A stretch of 64,000 nucleotides of DNA from ECT2AJA-110-A sp035399845 (GCA_035399845.1 DAOPJV010000014.1:1-64000), one strand, 5' to 3'; counted from the stretch's first letter, positions 1-9,729 are shown. Program-made: numbers and translations. Notes: generated from the letters alone by a model not told the origin.

Positions 1-157
1 GGGGACACCGACGGTTCTTGAGGCAACGTTTGGGTGGGGTTGGGTGAGCGACGAACTGTCGGCGGCGGGTCTCGAGCCGCACCTGGACAGCCCAGGGGTC
101 AGCGGCGGACGCGCACGCGGCCGGCGCCGCAACCCTGAGATCGGCGCCGACAAACCC

Positions 158-183
158 CATTCAGCCCTGAACGGGCGTTGCAG
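158..183 (+). repeat. Fragment of the CCCAGGG-hairpin intergenic repeat family (3' tail only)
   Basis: This short stretch carries the motif AGCCCTGAACGGGCGTT, which matches the 3' end of the longer repeat copies at 9559-9680 (AGCCCTGAATGGGCGTT) and 33575-33710 (AACCCTGAAAGGGTGTT). The body of the repeat is not present here, so it is a truncated copy. It lies just beyond the 3' end of the minus-strand DUF2330 gene. The rest of 1-199 holds nothing else I can support. Confidence 0.45.
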
Positions 184-199
184 CATCCTGGCAATACCG

Positions 200-1843
200 C
201 TACGCCCGCGATCGTCGTCGCCGAAGGCGCGAAACAACCACCAGCCCCACCACGTGAAGCCCCAGCAGCGGAATGCTCAGTACGCCGCAAAGCGAGGCGT
301 CGGTCTGATTCACGTACGGCGTCGTTCCCGTCGCCACGACCATCGGATCCACCGTCTCTCGCAGATATCGCATTTCACGAATCGCCGACTGCTTCGAAAC
401 ATCTTCCGGGACCGTGAACGGCAGATCGCCGGTCCCCTCGGCGATCACTTCGCCGTCGCGTCCCGTGCCTTCTCCCAGAACGAGTCGCCAGTGCAGCGTA
501 TCGAAGATGCACATGCCCTCCAGCCGCGCTTCGCGAATCGCCGGCTGCTGCGGCAGTTCGCCGTTGTATCCGAAGTTCGGATCGACCCGCATCTCGTCGG
601 CGGACAACGTCGTGAAGAGCCGCGTCACATACGGCTCACCATCCAGGGCGCCGATGGCGTCTTCGTAGGGATCGATCACATCGTTCCGGATCCCCTCCGC
701 GATCGCGTCCAGCGCCAGTCGCAACTGGATGAAGGAGAAGATCTCCGCCAGTCGCTGCGGATTGCCATAGGTGAATCGCGATTCGTCGGGCGGAAGCGGC
801 AGGTGCTCTGCGAACAGCGCCGACAGTTTGGACTGCGTGTAGACAAGCGTCCTCGCGATCTGTACCAGGCCCTGCGCCGGATCGAGCTGGTTCCGCTGCG
901 CGTCCAGCGTCTCTCGCAGTGTCGCAACGTCCGGCATCCGCTCTCGCAGCTCCGCCCCGCCGCCCGCGAAATCCGTCGCGAATCCCATGCCACCCGCCTC
1001 GTTCATCGCTTCGGTCACGAGATTGACATAGTCGGAATACAGCGAGAACGTCCCGCCGAGCCAGTTCAGCCGGGCGTAGTTGACTTCGACGTGAGGAAAG
1101 TTCGTCGGCACGGCCCGGGCGGGCCCCACGACCCAGACGATCACGCCCATGTCCTGTGTCGCGGCCACGGCCGTCAGACGAATCGGCACCATCGGGCGAT
1201 CCGTCTTATAGACCATCTTCAACGGAACGAGATCGCCGACATCCTTGTCCTTTCGCAGCTTCAGCGCAACGAAGTTCATCCCCTCTGTCACGTAGGGCGC
1301 GATCAGCGCGGCGCCGCGATCCGTCAGGTCATAGCCGTTGTCGACGAGCCACTTGGCCATGGCGTCGGCGTCGTCGCTGTTGATGATCTGCACATTGAAG
1401 GGACCGACAACCTTGTCTTCGAGAACGACGACCGAGCCACCGGGGCTGTTCCCGTCGGCCTGCGGCGCCGCCACGCCATCCGCCACACCGAAGAACGGAC
1501 CCCGCTGACACAAATCCCCCTCATAGCGCAACTGGAAACTCGGCCGCGTCAATCCGTCCAGCTGCTGAAACAGCAACTCCGACGACATCTCGACGTCCGG
1601 GATTCCCGGAACCGGCACGACCCACGAGAAGTCCTCGGCCGCGCCCTGATACTGAATCCGAACAAACGCCGCGACCTGCTCACCGTCCTGCCGGAAAATG
1701 ATCTGTTCGGCGCTTTGACTGACCGGGATCGCGCTGCAGAAAAACCCGCCACACGCCTCCGCCCGCGACGCGCTCAACGCGCCGACAACGGCCGGCAGAA
1801 GTGCATACACAATGACGCGGCCCCGCGATTGCTGGGAGAACAT
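200..1843 (-). CDS. DUF2330 domain-containing exported protein
   Basis: A 547-residue protein with an N-terminal signal sequence (hydrophobic residues about 11-29) followed by the DUF2330 hallmark: a Cys-rich mature N-terminus (ACGGFFCS), then 'QSAEQIIF', a 'WVVPVPG' segment and a long alpha/beta body. DUF2330 proteins are exported and widespread in planctomycetes and myxobacteria; their biochemical role is unknown. The C-terminus ends in a Cys, a hydrophobic segment (LLGLHVVGLVVV) and an Arg-rich tail, which looks like a membrane anchor or sorting signal. The ATG at 1843 has an AAAGGGG Shine-Dalgarno about 7 nt upstream. The gene stands alone. I cannot assign a substrate. Confidence 0.85.
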   Translation of the reverse strand: MFSQQSRGRVIVYALLPAVVGALSASRAEACGGFFCSAIPVSQSAEQIIFRQDGEQVAAFVRIQYQGAAEDFSWVVPVPGIPDVEMSSELLFQQLDGLTRPSFQLRYEGDLCQRGPFFGVADGVAAPQADGNSPGGSVVVLEDKVVGPFNVQIINSDDADAMAKWLVDNGYDLTDRGAALIAPYVTEGMNFVALKLRKDKDVGDLVPLKMVYKTDRPMVPIRLTAVAATQDMGVIVWVVGPARAVPTNFPHVEVNYARLNWLGGTFSLYSDYVNLVTEAMNEAGGMGFATDFAGGGAELRERMPDVATLRETLDAQRNQLDPAQGLVQIARTLVYTQSKLSALFAEHLPLPPDESRFTYGNPQRLAEIFSFIQLRLALDAIAEGIRNDVIDPYEDAIGALDGEPYVTRLFTTLSADEMRVDPNFGYNGELPQQPAIREARLEGMCIFDTLHWRLVLGEGTGRDGEVIAEGTGDLPFTVPEDVSKQSAIREMRYLRETVDPMVVATGTTPYVNQTDASLCGVLSIPLLGLHVVGLVVVSRLRRRRSRA

Positions 1844-2080
1844 GACATGCCCCTTTCGTGGACTTCTTTTTTCAGCGAGGTTGGACCCGATGGTTCCTGC
1901 CCGCTCATTTTAGGGGCGAGGCGCCTGTCTAACAAAGCGAAATCCCGCGTGACGGCCATTCCCGCGGCGATTCGAGCGATCTTCGCCTACAGGAAGCGTC
2001 CGCATTTATAGACGCCAACGCGGCGCCGAACGTCGACAATGCGGCCCGTACGACCCACGAGGTCGAGAAAGGCGAATCCC

Positions 2081-2239
2081 ATGATCGGTGGTCTGCCAGG
2101 CGGAAGTCCCGGCCCCAACGCCGAAGGAGACTGGATCGGCCTGCTGATCATGTTCGCCCTCGGCGCCATCATGGGGGGTGGATTTCTCTATGCCGCCTAT
2201 ACCCTCTCGCAGATGTCGTTCTGCGGAGTCGCCAACTGA
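2081..2239 (+). CDS. Small single-pass membrane protein
   Basis: A 52-residue frame with a Gly/Pro-rich N-terminus, one clear transmembrane segment (IGLLIMFALGAIMGGGFLYAA) and a short tail ending CGVAN. I chose the ATG at 2081 because AGAAAGG lies 8 nt upstream; an in-frame ATG at 2039 has no such site and would add an Arg-rich leader. It sits alone between the divergent DUF2330 gene and the dockerin-tailed gene. No family recognised. The ribosome-binding site and the hydrophobic profile are the only support. Confidence 0.45.
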   Translation: MIGGLPGGSPGPNAEGDWIGLLIMFALGAIMGGGFLYAAYTLSQMSFCGVAN

Positions 2240-2449
2240 GATTTCGCCCCATTTCAAGCCGTCCGCGCGCCACGCCGCCAACATTCCGGCAGCCACGCGG
2301 CGCCCCGATCCGTCTAATCAGTAGGACGACGCAACGCCGACGCCGTCCTGAAACGGGAACCGCTTTCGGCGACTCGATCGTGGCTCGATCGGCCACGCGC
2401 GACGGCTCTGTCTCACGTTCACCTCAAACGACCTCGGGGAGAATTCAAG

Positions 2450-4075
2450 ATGAAACGCAATACGTCCTCGCTTCCGGCCTTTCGCATGACGCTAGTGCTC
2501 GCGCCACTACTCGTCAGCATCTCGTTGTTCGCCCAGCAACCGGTATTTCGCTTCGACAACAACGCGAGCCAGGTCACGCTCGACGCGCACTCCTACGCGT
2601 GGGACTGCATCGCCGGCGACGACGACCGAACGCTCGTGACGATCAACAACATCATTCCGGGATTCATGTACAGCGGTGGCGTCGCCGACTGGGGCGCGGG
2701 CGCCTCCCTGACAGCGCAGGATGGTCCCGTCAGCGCCAGCGCCAATCCACTGGTCCGTCTGGATGGCGACAACACGCAGGTCGTTCGAATCGCCTACAAG
2801 GCGTGGATGCTCGACAGCGCCTCCGTCTTCGAGACGTCGCCGTGCTACATCGCCGACGGCTTCGCCGATACCCACGCGACCTTCTCGCTGCTCCTCGACA
2901 ACCTCGTCGCCGGCGACACCTACGACATACAGTACGTCTGGACGCTCGAAGCCCGCGCCGACGAGGAACATGACGATCCGGCCATCGAAGATGATCCCGG
3001 CGCCGGCACGATCGACCTGAACCTGACCATTGGCGCCTTCGGTCCCGGACCGCTCTTCAGCGCGGCGGTTGACAACGCCGCCGCGACCCCCGAGCCCGGC
3101 GTGATCCTCGACGACGACGACGTGACGATGACCTTCACGGCCGGCGCCCCGTCACTCCCCGTCACGATCGACATGAACGCCTACGCCGAACAGACGATGG
3201 TCTACCCGACGCGCGACGACGCCGCCCGCGCGTTTCTCCGCGGAACGCTGACGCTCGTCATCCGCCATCAGAGTCCGCCGCCGGCCGATCCGATCGAACT
3301 GCGTGACTCGGGCGTCATCATCTCGGAAGTCGTCGCCGGCGCCGTCGGCGTGAGCAACCCGCGCTGCGCCGAACTGACCAACTGCGGTATCAATCCCGTC
3401 CAGTTCGGTCCCGCCGACGAACTGATCGTGTTTCCAGACGGAATGGCCGCGCCTTCCGCCATCGTGAATCTCGCCGGTATCCTGCTCAACCCGGGCGACT
3501 CCTTTGTGATCGCCGCCAGCGATTTCGCGGGCGATCTCGACTTCCTCAATACCTACGGGTTCAACGCCGATCTCTACGCCCCGGGCCTCTTCGGCGACGG
3601 CAACGATGTGTACGCGTTGATGACCGGCGGCGATCTGCACGATGTCTATGGCGTCATCGGTGTCGACGCGATCCCGCCCTTCCCCGGCCTGATCGAACCC
3701 TGGGCGTATCGAAACAGTCACGCCCATCGCAGGCCGAACCAGTTCCCGAACAAGGGCGCCTTCGATGTTGATAACTGGGTGGTCGCGCCGCTCTTCTCGA
3801 TCGCCGGCGCCAACGACGCCACATCGATGGCGCTGGCCGCCGCCCAGACGACGCCGGGCGTCCACGACTGCCTCGGACACGCGGCCCCCCTGTTGGGTGA
3901 CATGAACTGCGACGGCGTCGTCAGTCTGGCCGATCTCAATCCGATGGCTCTCGCCCTCATCGATCCGGCGGGCTACGCGGCCGCATTTCCCGCCTGCAGC
4001 ATTGCGTCGGGAGACATGAACGCTGACGGCGCCATCGACGGTCTCGACATCGCGCTCTTCATTGCCGCGCTCTGA
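2450..4075 (+). CDS. Secreted lamin-tail-like protein with dockerin-type C-terminus
   Basis: A 541-residue exported protein. Residues 1-29 form a signal peptide (hydrophobic LVLAPLLVSISLFAQQ). The N-terminal half is a beta-rich jelly-roll-like region. Around residues 284-400, 'GVIISEVVAGAVG...CAELTN' through 'LNPGDSFVIAAS' resembles the lamin-tail (LTD) beta-sandwich found in bacterial surface proteins. The last 60 residues hold two Asp-rich calcium loops (GDMNCDGVVSLADLNPM and GDMNADGAIDGLDIALF), i.e. a dockerin-like or EF-hand pair common at planctomycete C-termini. It may attach to a surface partner or be calcium-stabilised. No catalytic motif seen. A GGGGAGAA motif lies upstream of the ATG. 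Confidence 0.75.
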   Translation: MKRNTSSLPAFRMTLVLAPLLVSISLFAQQPVFRFDNNASQVTLDAHSYAWDCIAGDDDRTLVTINNIIPGFMYSGGVADWGAGASLTAQDGPVSASANPLVRLDGDNTQVVRIAYKAWMLDSASVFETSPCYIADGFADTHATFSLLLDNLVAGDTYDIQYVWTLEARADEEHDDPAIEDDPGAGTIDLNLTIGAFGPGPLFSAAVDNAAATPEPGVILDDDDVTMTFTAGAPSLPVTIDMNAYAEQTMVYPTRDDAARAFLRGTLTLVIRHQSPPPADPIELRDSGVIISEVVAGAVGVSNPRCAELTNCGINPVQFGPADELIVFPDGMAAPSAIVNLAGILLNPGDSFVIAASDFAGDLDFLNTYGFNADLYAPGLFGDGNDVYALMTGGDLHDVYGVIGVDAIPPFPGLIEPWAYRNSHAHRRPNQFPNKGAFDVDNWVVAPLFSIAGANDATSMALAAAQTTPGVHDCLGHAAPLLGDMNCDGVVSLADLNPMALALIDPAGYAAAFPACSIASGDMNADGAIDGLDIALFIAAL

Positions 4076-4453
4076 CGAACGCCCCCTGACGAGCCATACG
4101 CCCCGGACGGGCGCGATCGGCGAGTGTTTTGCCTTTCGCGTCCGTCGTCCTTTCGGCGGCGTGGCGCCCCGAACACAACGAAACGTCGCAATACCGGTTT
4201 CACATTGAGCCCGGGCGGAATCGGAGCGATCCATTTGGCCGGCGGCCACCGAAATCCCGCCAATCCTGTCGAATCGGCCACATTACTCCGCTCCGTTTCT
4301 CGGACGATCCCGCATCGCGATGGATTGATGCCGAAGCGATGGTTCAGATAAAATAAGACGGCTTCGCTTGCCTCTGGCGATTCGACGCAATGCACGAAGC
4401 GCTCGTCTCTCGTTCCACCCACTCGTCGTATCGCGAGGCTGAAAGGACAGATC
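4076..4453. other. Intergenic region, no gene seen
   Basis: 378 bases between the dockerin-tailed gene and the DUF11 gene, both on the plus strand. Open frames here are Arg/Pro-rich and lack ribosome-binding sites. The 3' part becomes more AT-rich (around 4340-4360), which would suit a promoter for the DUF11 gene, but I see no convincing -35/-10 pair or hairpin terminator. Confidence 0.5.
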
Positions 4454-5578
4454 ATGAACGCCCATACTCGCACACCGCGCCGGTTCACGCGTCGAACCCC
4501 GCTTCACGCTTTGATCAGCAGCGGAACAATCGCCCTCCTTGGAGTCAGCGCGCTCGCAGCCGCACCGGCTGTCGCGGGTCCAAGAGGAATCAGTGAAGTC
4601 GATCTTGCCATCACCAAGGACGACGGCGAAGTGGATGTCCTGCGCGGACAGGTCCTGACCTACACGATCGTCGTATCAAACATCGGCGGCGCTCGTGTCA
4701 TCGGCGCGTCGGTCACCGATACCTTCCCAGCGGAACTGACAAACGTCTCCTATACGAGCGTCGCCGCCGGCGGCGCCACGGGGAATACGGCGGCGGGCGC
4801 GGGCGACATCAACGACACGGTCGACATGCCCGCCGGAAGCGCCATCACGTACACCGTCACGGCGACTGTCAGCGCGACCGCCGAAGGCGACATCACAAAC
4901 ACGGCCGTTGTCGACTCCGGTCCCCAGTTCCCCGACATGGATCCGACGAACAACTCGGCCACGGATGTCGACCGGGTCATCACCGCCGATCTGTCGATCA
5001 CCAAGGACGACGGCGTCACGAGCGTCTTGCAGGGCGGATCGCTGACCTACACGATCGTCGTCTCCAACGCCGGTCCCTTCGATGTGTCAGGCGCCATGAT
5101 CTCTGATGCGTTTCCGGCGACACTGACCAATATCAGCTACGTCAGCAGCGCCGCCGGCGGCGCCACGGGAAACACGGCCGCCGGAACCGGCGATATCAAC
5201 GATACCGTCGACATGCCGATCAACAGCTCGATCACCTATACCGTCATGGCCGACAGCGCCGCCGACGCGACAGGGACCATTGACAACACGGCGACGGTAG
5301 ACGCCCCGGCCGGTGTCTACGAGCCGGATCTGACGAACAACATTGCGACGGACTCCGACGAGATCATTGTCCCGGAACCCGAGCCCGAGCCGGAACCTGA
5401 GCCCGAGCCGCAAACCGTTCCCTGTCCGAGCTATGCGAGCGGACTGAACCTGTTGTTCTCGCTCCTCTTTCACTCACCCGTCTGTGGTCTCGGCTGCCCG
5501 TTGATGATCGCGGGAACCTTCTGTGGCCTCATGACAATGCGAGCAGGTCGCCGACGCGCCCGATCCCGCCGCCGCTGA
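4454..5578 (+). CDS. DUF11 repeat surface protein with C-terminal anchor
   Basis: A 374-residue exported protein: signal peptide (residues about 18-43), two tandem DUF11 beta-sandwich repeats (roughly 50-170 and 173-300, each starting 'DL[AS]ITKDDG' and containing 'LTYTIVVSN'), a Pro-Glu linker of seven PE pairs, and a tail with a Cys-rich hydrophobic segment (LGCPLMIAGTFCGLMTM) ending in eight or more Arg. The two repeats share 'GNTAAG.GDINDTVDMP', suggesting recent duplication. DUF11 domains are structural adhesive repeats on cell surfaces; the linker plus tail implies wall or membrane display. GAAAGGA lies 7 nt before the ATG. Confidence 0.8.
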   Translation: MNAHTRTPRRFTRRTPLHALISSGTIALLGVSALAAAPAVAGPRGISEVDLAITKDDGEVDVLRGQVLTYTIVVSNIGGARVIGASVTDTFPAELTNVSYTSVAAGGATGNTAAGAGDINDTVDMPAGSAITYTVTATVSATAEGDITNTAVVDSGPQFPDMDPTNNSATDVDRVITADLSITKDDGVTSVLQGGSLTYTIVVSNAGPFDVSGAMISDAFPATLTNISYVSSAAGGATGNTAAGTGDINDTVDMPINSSITYTVMADSAADATGTIDNTATVDAPAGVYEPDLTNNIATDSDEIIVPEPEPEPEPEPEPQTVPCPSYASGLNLLFSLLFHSPVCGLGCPLMIAGTFCGLMTMRAGRRRARSRRR

Positions 5579-5692
5579 TCAGAACGACGCCGGCCGCGCG
5601 CCCTATTGCGGGATCGCCTCGACGCGCCGTAGAGTCTGTCGCCAACGCCCGCCATTTTCGTGCGCGCGTTGGGAGGCGATGCGTATCCCGCC

Positions 5693-6316
5693 ATGCGACT
5701 GATTGAAGGCGACAAGCTGCCGACCATCACGACCGAGCGTCTGCGACTCCGCTGGATTGAACTGGCGGATGCGCAGGCGATGTTCGAGATCTTCTCCAAC
5801 GCCCAGGCCATGCGCTATTGGTGTACGACGCCCTGGGTCGAACCGTCCGAGGGCGTGGAGTTTGTCGAAAGCGTTCAACGCTGCTTTTGCCAGCACACGC
5901 TCTTCGAATGGGCCGTCGTCACAGCGGACAGCGACAAACCGATCGGCACGTGTACGCTCGCCAGTATCGACACAGACCATCGACGGGCGGAAATCGGCTT
6001 CATGCTGCGCCCCGAATTCTGGGGCCGAGGATACATGACCGAAGCCGTGGCCGCCCTCCTCGATTTCTCTTTCAGTACGCTCAGGCTCCATCGGATCGAG
6101 GCGGACGTTGATCCCCGCAACGACGCGTCGCTCCGCCTGCTGGAACGCCTTGGCTTCCGGCGCGAGGGCCGCGTCCGAGAGCGCTGGCACGTCGGCGATG
6201 AGATCAACGACGGGATCATCCTCAGTCTGCTCCGCCATGAGTACGCGCCTTCGACACGCTCAGCGCTTGACGCGGCGCCCCCGCAGGACGCCGACGACAC
6301 AGGCCGGCCTCGATGA
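5693..6316 (+). CDS. GNAT family N-acetyltransferase (RimJ/RimL type)
   Basis: A 207-residue acetyltransferase. It opens with the RimJ/RimL signature 'TITTERLRLRWIELADAQAMFEI', has the acetyl-CoA-binding region 'RPEFWGRGYMTEAV' near residue 105, and ends with the usual 'RNDASLRLLERLGFRREGRVRE' segment. Enzymes of this type transfer acetyl from acetyl-CoA to an alpha-amino group, either of a ribosomal protein or of a small molecule; the substrate cannot be read from sequence. The start is uncertain: ATG at 5693 fits the family, with GGGAGG 16 nt upstream, while an in-frame GTG at 5660 would add 11 residues. Monocistronic, converging on the TadG-like gene. Confidence 0.85.
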   Translation: MRLIEGDKLPTITTERLRLRWIELADAQAMFEIFSNAQAMRYWCTTPWVEPSEGVEFVESVQRCFCQHTLFEWAVVTADSDKPIGTCTLASIDTDHRRAEIGFMLRPEFWGRGYMTEAVAALLDFSFSTLRLHRIEADVDPRNDASLRLLERLGFRREGRVRERWHVGDEINDGIILSLLRHEYAPSTRSALDAAPPQDADDTGRPR

Positions 6317-6389
6317 GTTCGTCCGCTTCATCCCCTGATAGGCTCCGCCCGTGACGTACGGGCCTGCGTCGGCGCCCTGGAACAGGAGA

Positions 6390-6425
6390 GGGCCCCCGAA
6401 CGCGCAAAGGACGTTCGAGGGGCCC
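6390..6425. terminator. GC-rich hairpin between convergent genes
   Basis: The left arm GGGCCCCCGAACG pairs with the right arm CGTTCGAGGGGCCC around a 9-nt loop, giving a strong stem with one bulge. It lies between the stops of the GNAT gene (plus) and the TadG-like gene (minus), so it could end transcription from both sides. Neither side has a run of T, so it is not a textbook intrinsic terminator. Confidence 0.5.
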
Positions 6426-6464
6426 GCAGATGCGTACAGTCAGCGCCTGACAGAGCCGGCGCAT

Positions 6465-7688
6465 TTATTCCACAAGAACCGGCGTGCGCGGATTGGTACC
6501 GTAAAGCTCTCTCACGATCGATTCGTCAACGTGAATGAACGCGTCACCGCCGATGTCGACAGTTCGTCCGAGCATGGTTCCGTAGATCGTGCCGCCGCCG
6601 ATTACGGTCACATCAGCGTCCGGGGCCACGATTGAACCGAAAACGTCGTTACCACCCGTCAGTCTCAGGTCCGTCCCTGTCGAGTAGATCGTCATCGCGG
6701 CGGGATTCCGGGTCACGTTCACAATACCGCCGCCACCAAACGTCGCGTTTCCGCCGATGAAAATTTCCACGGGACCAAGCACCTCGATCCGCGCCTGGCC
6801 GACGACACTGACGCCGTCGAAGTAATAGCGCCCGGCCGGCATCCGCAGGACTTCGTCTTCCACGAGCATCAGCTGACCACGATGACCGCGGATGGGATCT
6901 CGTCCGCTCTCCGTCACGAGCGCGTCATTGTCATTGCTCGCCTCGGCCGCCTCGATGTCGATCTTCGGTACTCGGAACGTGCATCCGAAGTCATCGATGA
7001 CGCCGCTCACGGTATAGGAACTTCCGGAGATGTCGACCGTGTAGTCGTCGTCATACATCACGTCGCCGTAAATCTCGACGTCGCCCATCAGGTCGACGCC
7101 CTGGCAGCTGCACAGATCACCGTTCGCATAGATCTCGCCGCCGCCGTAGTCACCTTCTGTCGAGTTGTAGCTGTCCGTATAAATGTCGCCGTGGGCGCGA
7201 ATGCCCTCCAGCCCCCAGATACCGGCGCAGCGCCCGGCGCCCGCGACCGCAACGCCGCGTCGCCCGACGCGCGTCGAGTCCGTCCCGAACATCGGCGCCA
7301 GATACAGCGGGACGTCCGCGCGGAATCCCGCAACCTTCACGGCGTTCGGCGTCGGTCGCCCTTCTTCATATCCGGATGGAGAGAACTGGCGATTCAGTCC
7401 GTCCCATCGACCGACGTTGATCGTCGCCTCGGACTGAAGCAGCCCGACCAGGTTGATATCGTTTGTGGCGCCCTGCCGATAACTGGCGCTCAGCGTTGCC
7501 GCCAGCCCCGATCCGAGACTCCCGGCCCCCGCCAGCGCCGCCGCATCGACAGATCGCTGCATTTCACCGCGCAAAGTGAACATGCGTCCCGTGTCGATCG
7601 CCAGCGCGGCGAATCCGGCGAGAAAACCCACAGAAATGGCAGTCTGCACGGCGGCGGTCGCACGCCGGCGATATCGCGTTGTCCGCAT
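6465..7688 (-). CDS. TadG-like pilus-assembly N-terminal domain protein
   Basis: A 407-residue protein beginning with an Arg-rich leader and a transmembrane helix (VGFLAGFAALAIDTGRM), followed by 'RGEMQRSVDAAALAGAG', the N-terminal signature of TadG/Flp pilus-assembly proteins. The rest is beta-helical and Gly-rich (many 'GDVEIYGDVMY'-type turns), ending 'NDVFGSIVAPDADVTVIGGGTIYGTM', as in exported planctomycete proteins with this N-terminus. No other tad genes are nearby, so a role in pili is unproven; a surface or envelope protein is safer. I start at 7688 because AAGGAA lies 8 nt upstream; an in-frame start at 7754 has no such site. Confidence 0.75.
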   Translation of the reverse strand: MRTTRYRRRATAAVQTAISVGFLAGFAALAIDTGRMFTLRGEMQRSVDAAALAGAGSLGSGLAATLSASYRQGATNDINLVGLLQSEATINVGRWDGLNRQFSPSGYEEGRPTPNAVKVAGFRADVPLYLAPMFGTDSTRVGRRGVAVAGAGRCAGIWGLEGIRAHGDIYTDSYNSTEGDYGGGEIYANGDLCSCQGVDLMGDVEIYGDVMYDDDYTVDISGSSYTVSGVIDDFGCTFRVPKIDIEAAEASNDNDALVTESGRDPIRGHRGQLMLVEDEVLRMPAGRYYFDGVSVVGQARIEVLGPVEIFIGGNATFGGGGIVNVTRNPAAMTIYSTGTDLRLTGGNDVFGSIVAPDADVTVIGGGTIYGTMLGRTVDIGGDAFIHVDESIVRELYGTNPRTPVLVE

Positions 7689-8158
7689 GATCAGGTTCCT
7701 TGGGATGAGAAATAGGAGAGCAATAAGGGTTGATTCGCCTCGAAGATATGGCAAATCGGCATTACTGACGCTGACTACGAAGCTTACGATTCGCTTTTCA
7801 ATCGCGGCAAGTCGCGGCGGGAAGTCGATTATTGCGCAATCCGACTAGCGGCGCAAATACGAGGGTGAATTCCGCATGATAATTTCGGAATACACGTATG
7901 TTCATGCAGGGATCGCTCAGGGCCATCGGCGGAGTCAGGAGGTCGGCAAGACAGCGCCCCCGACTGACGCGCAGCCCCATAAGGCGTGACGTTCGACGAG
8001 ACGGGCTCTCGCGATTTGGGCGCCGCGCAAGTCCTTTTCGCCGCACGACTTCGATTCGCCATCGGCGTCCCAATGCGAGAGTCGTTTGCCGAATTTTGCC
8101 CGCGACAATCGGTTACAGTTATGATGAATTTGCCTCGCCAGGCAAAAGGAGGTCGGAG
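7689..8158. other. Divergent intergenic region
   Basis: 470 bases between the minus-strand TadG-like gene and the plus-strand HAF-repeat gene, so it should hold both promoters. Local AT content rises around 7700-7900 (for example near 7770-7800 and 7870-7900). I cannot identify a specific promoter pair or operator. The open frames crossing it are compositionally like shadows. Confidence 0.45.
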
Positions 8159-9370
8159 ATGGCCATCATCCGACGCGGCCGGAACCAGATTTGCCGAACA
8201 ACTCAGGGCTTGTGCGTCCTTGCCGCACTGTCGCTGCTCGTCGCCGCTGGCGCTGAATGCGAGTCGCCCACGAGTGTCGATTGCGAGAATCCGGGCGCCA
8301 TTTCCTTCCCGGGCAGCGCGAGCGATGAAGAACGCGCCTCGCCCGCCGTGAGGTCGGCGGACGGCGTCATCTACGCCGGTACCCTCGGCGAAGCCGTGCA
8401 ATCAACTGGCAAGCCGGGATTCGCCGACATCGCCCTCCCTCCGAATTACAAGTGGCGACCTTTCCGAAAGGTCCCGGGAACGCCTGTCGAAATTCTCACG
8501 GAAGACTGTCACTTCCCGAGCCGGGTCGCCAACATTTCCGCGGATGGAAACACTGTCGTCGGCTACGCCACGCTCGACGGCCAAAGTACAGCGTTTCGCT
8601 GGACACCTTCTGAGGGCATGCTGTTTCTGACCTCGGACACAAGTGGAATTCGCAATTCCTACGCAAAGGCCGCATCGCTGAATGGCGCCGTCATCGTTGG
8701 TGAGGCATGGGAAAAAAACGCCTTTACCTTCAAGGCGTTTCGCTGGTCGGCCAGCGAGGGAATAACGCTCTTCAAGGCGCCCTGGGTTCAGAATCCTGAG
8801 GGCCCGAACACGCTCACATCGACTGCTGACAACTTCGCCCGCGCGGTCGCCGTCTCCGACGATGGACGCGCCATCGCCATTTACGCCGGCGTCGGCGAAG
8901 CCGCCCGCGCCTTCTATTGGACCGAAGAGACCGGCGCCGTGTCGCTGGACGATTCGACCGATCCGTCGACCAACAGCATGCCCACCGCCATCTCCGGCGA
9001 TGGCCTGACTGTCATCGGCGAACTGCGCCGCGTCGCCTATCGCCCCTTCCGATGGACACTTTCCGAGGGGCTCGTCATCCTTGATGGTCTCCATGACTCA
9101 CCGGCGACGGGCCAGGCCTTCGCCGTCTCGTACGACGGCTCCGTCATTGTCGGTACAACGCTCGATGGCGAGTCGATCGTCCCGTTCATCTGGGACGCCA
9201 CCAACGGCATGCGAACGATCCTCAGCGCCATGGAACCGGAGGACGCCGCGAAGTACCAGAACTGGACGCTCAAGGCCCCCTACGCCATCACGGCCGACGG
9301 CCGAACCGTGTACGGCGCCGGCTACAACAACGAGACCGGCGAAGGCGGATGGACCGCCAGGATCAGGTGA
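8159..9370 (+). CDS. Exported HAF-repeat (autotransporter-like beta) protein
   Basis: A 403-residue exported protein with a signal sequence (LCVLAALSLLVAAGAEC) and a chain of about 45-residue repeats of the HAF type. Each reads approximately 'IS.DG..VVG........AFRWT.SEG...L', seen at 'NISADGNTVVGYATLDGQSTAFRWTP' and at least four later copies. Such repeats probably build a beta-propeller-like fold in extracellular proteins; function unknown. The Cys at the signal end is not in a standard lipobox. The start at 8159 is decided by a perfect AAAGGAGGT 5 nt upstream, although the frame stays open to 7898. Confidence 0.8.
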   Translation: MAIIRRGRNQICRTTQGLCVLAALSLLVAAGAECESPTSVDCENPGAISFPGSASDEERASPAVRSADGVIYAGTLGEAVQSTGKPGFADIALPPNYKWRPFRKVPGTPVEILTEDCHFPSRVANISADGNTVVGYATLDGQSTAFRWTPSEGMLFLTSDTSGIRNSYAKAASLNGAVIVGEAWEKNAFTFKAFRWSASEGITLFKAPWVQNPEGPNTLTSTADNFARAVAVSDDGRAIAIYAGVGEAARAFYWTEETGAVSLDDSTDPSTNSMPTAISGDGLTVIGELRRVAYRPFRWTLSEGLVILDGLHDSPATGQAFAVSYDGSVIVGTTLDGESIVPFIWDATNGMRTILSAMEPEDAAKYQNWTLKAPYAITADGRTVYGAGYNNETGEGGWTARIR

Positions 9371-9558
9371 TTCCGACGCCAGGTCGGTCCCGTCCTCAGA
9401 ATCGCCAAGGCGATTCACGAAAAGGGAAATCTCGTCTCGGAAACCCTGAGTTCGTCAGACAATAAGGTGTCACGCGCCGCCGAGGCGCGCCGCACGCATC
9501 TTTGCGACTCACGGGTTCCATCCGTCGCCGCTCGTGATGCTGTGTCGGCAAGGCGCGC
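9371..9558. other. Intergenic spacer before a hairpin repeat
   Basis: Part of a 359-base gap between the HAF-repeat gene and a GNAT gene. The only recognisable content of the gap is the CCCAGGG-hairpin repeat at 9559-9680. I see no terminator with a T-run in this part. Confidence 0.4.
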
Positions 9559-9680
9559 GGCACGCCAAAGGCGTGCAACATGTCGAGCCCAGGGTGAAGT
9601 GAAGCCCGCAAAGCGGGCGAAGCGAAACCCTGGGTCCGGGTTCTCCTCGCGGATCAAGCCCTGAATGGGCGTTCCAACAA
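9559..9680 (+). repeat. CCCAGGG-hairpin intergenic repeat, full copy
   Basis: Starts with the small hairpin CACGCC..GGCGTG, continues with the inverted pair CCCAGGG...CCCTGGG flanking an inner GCCCGC..GCGGGC stem, and ends AGCCCTGAATGGGCGTT. The same order of elements is found at 33575-33710 and the tail alone at 158-183. The nested inverted repeats imply an RNA or cruciform hairpin. Repeats like this are frequent between genes in planctomycete genomes and often give spurious ORFs. Function unknown. Confidence 0.75.
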
Positions 9681-9729
9681 CGCTGATCCGCAGGCGTACC
9701 GCAAGCACACTCACGGTTATCATCCGCAA

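Noticed and set aside
44..2011. Plus-strand open frame of 655 codons opposite the DUF2330 gene
   Set aside because: Arg/His-rich shadow of a well-recognised minus-strand gene; no family features and no ribosome-binding site.
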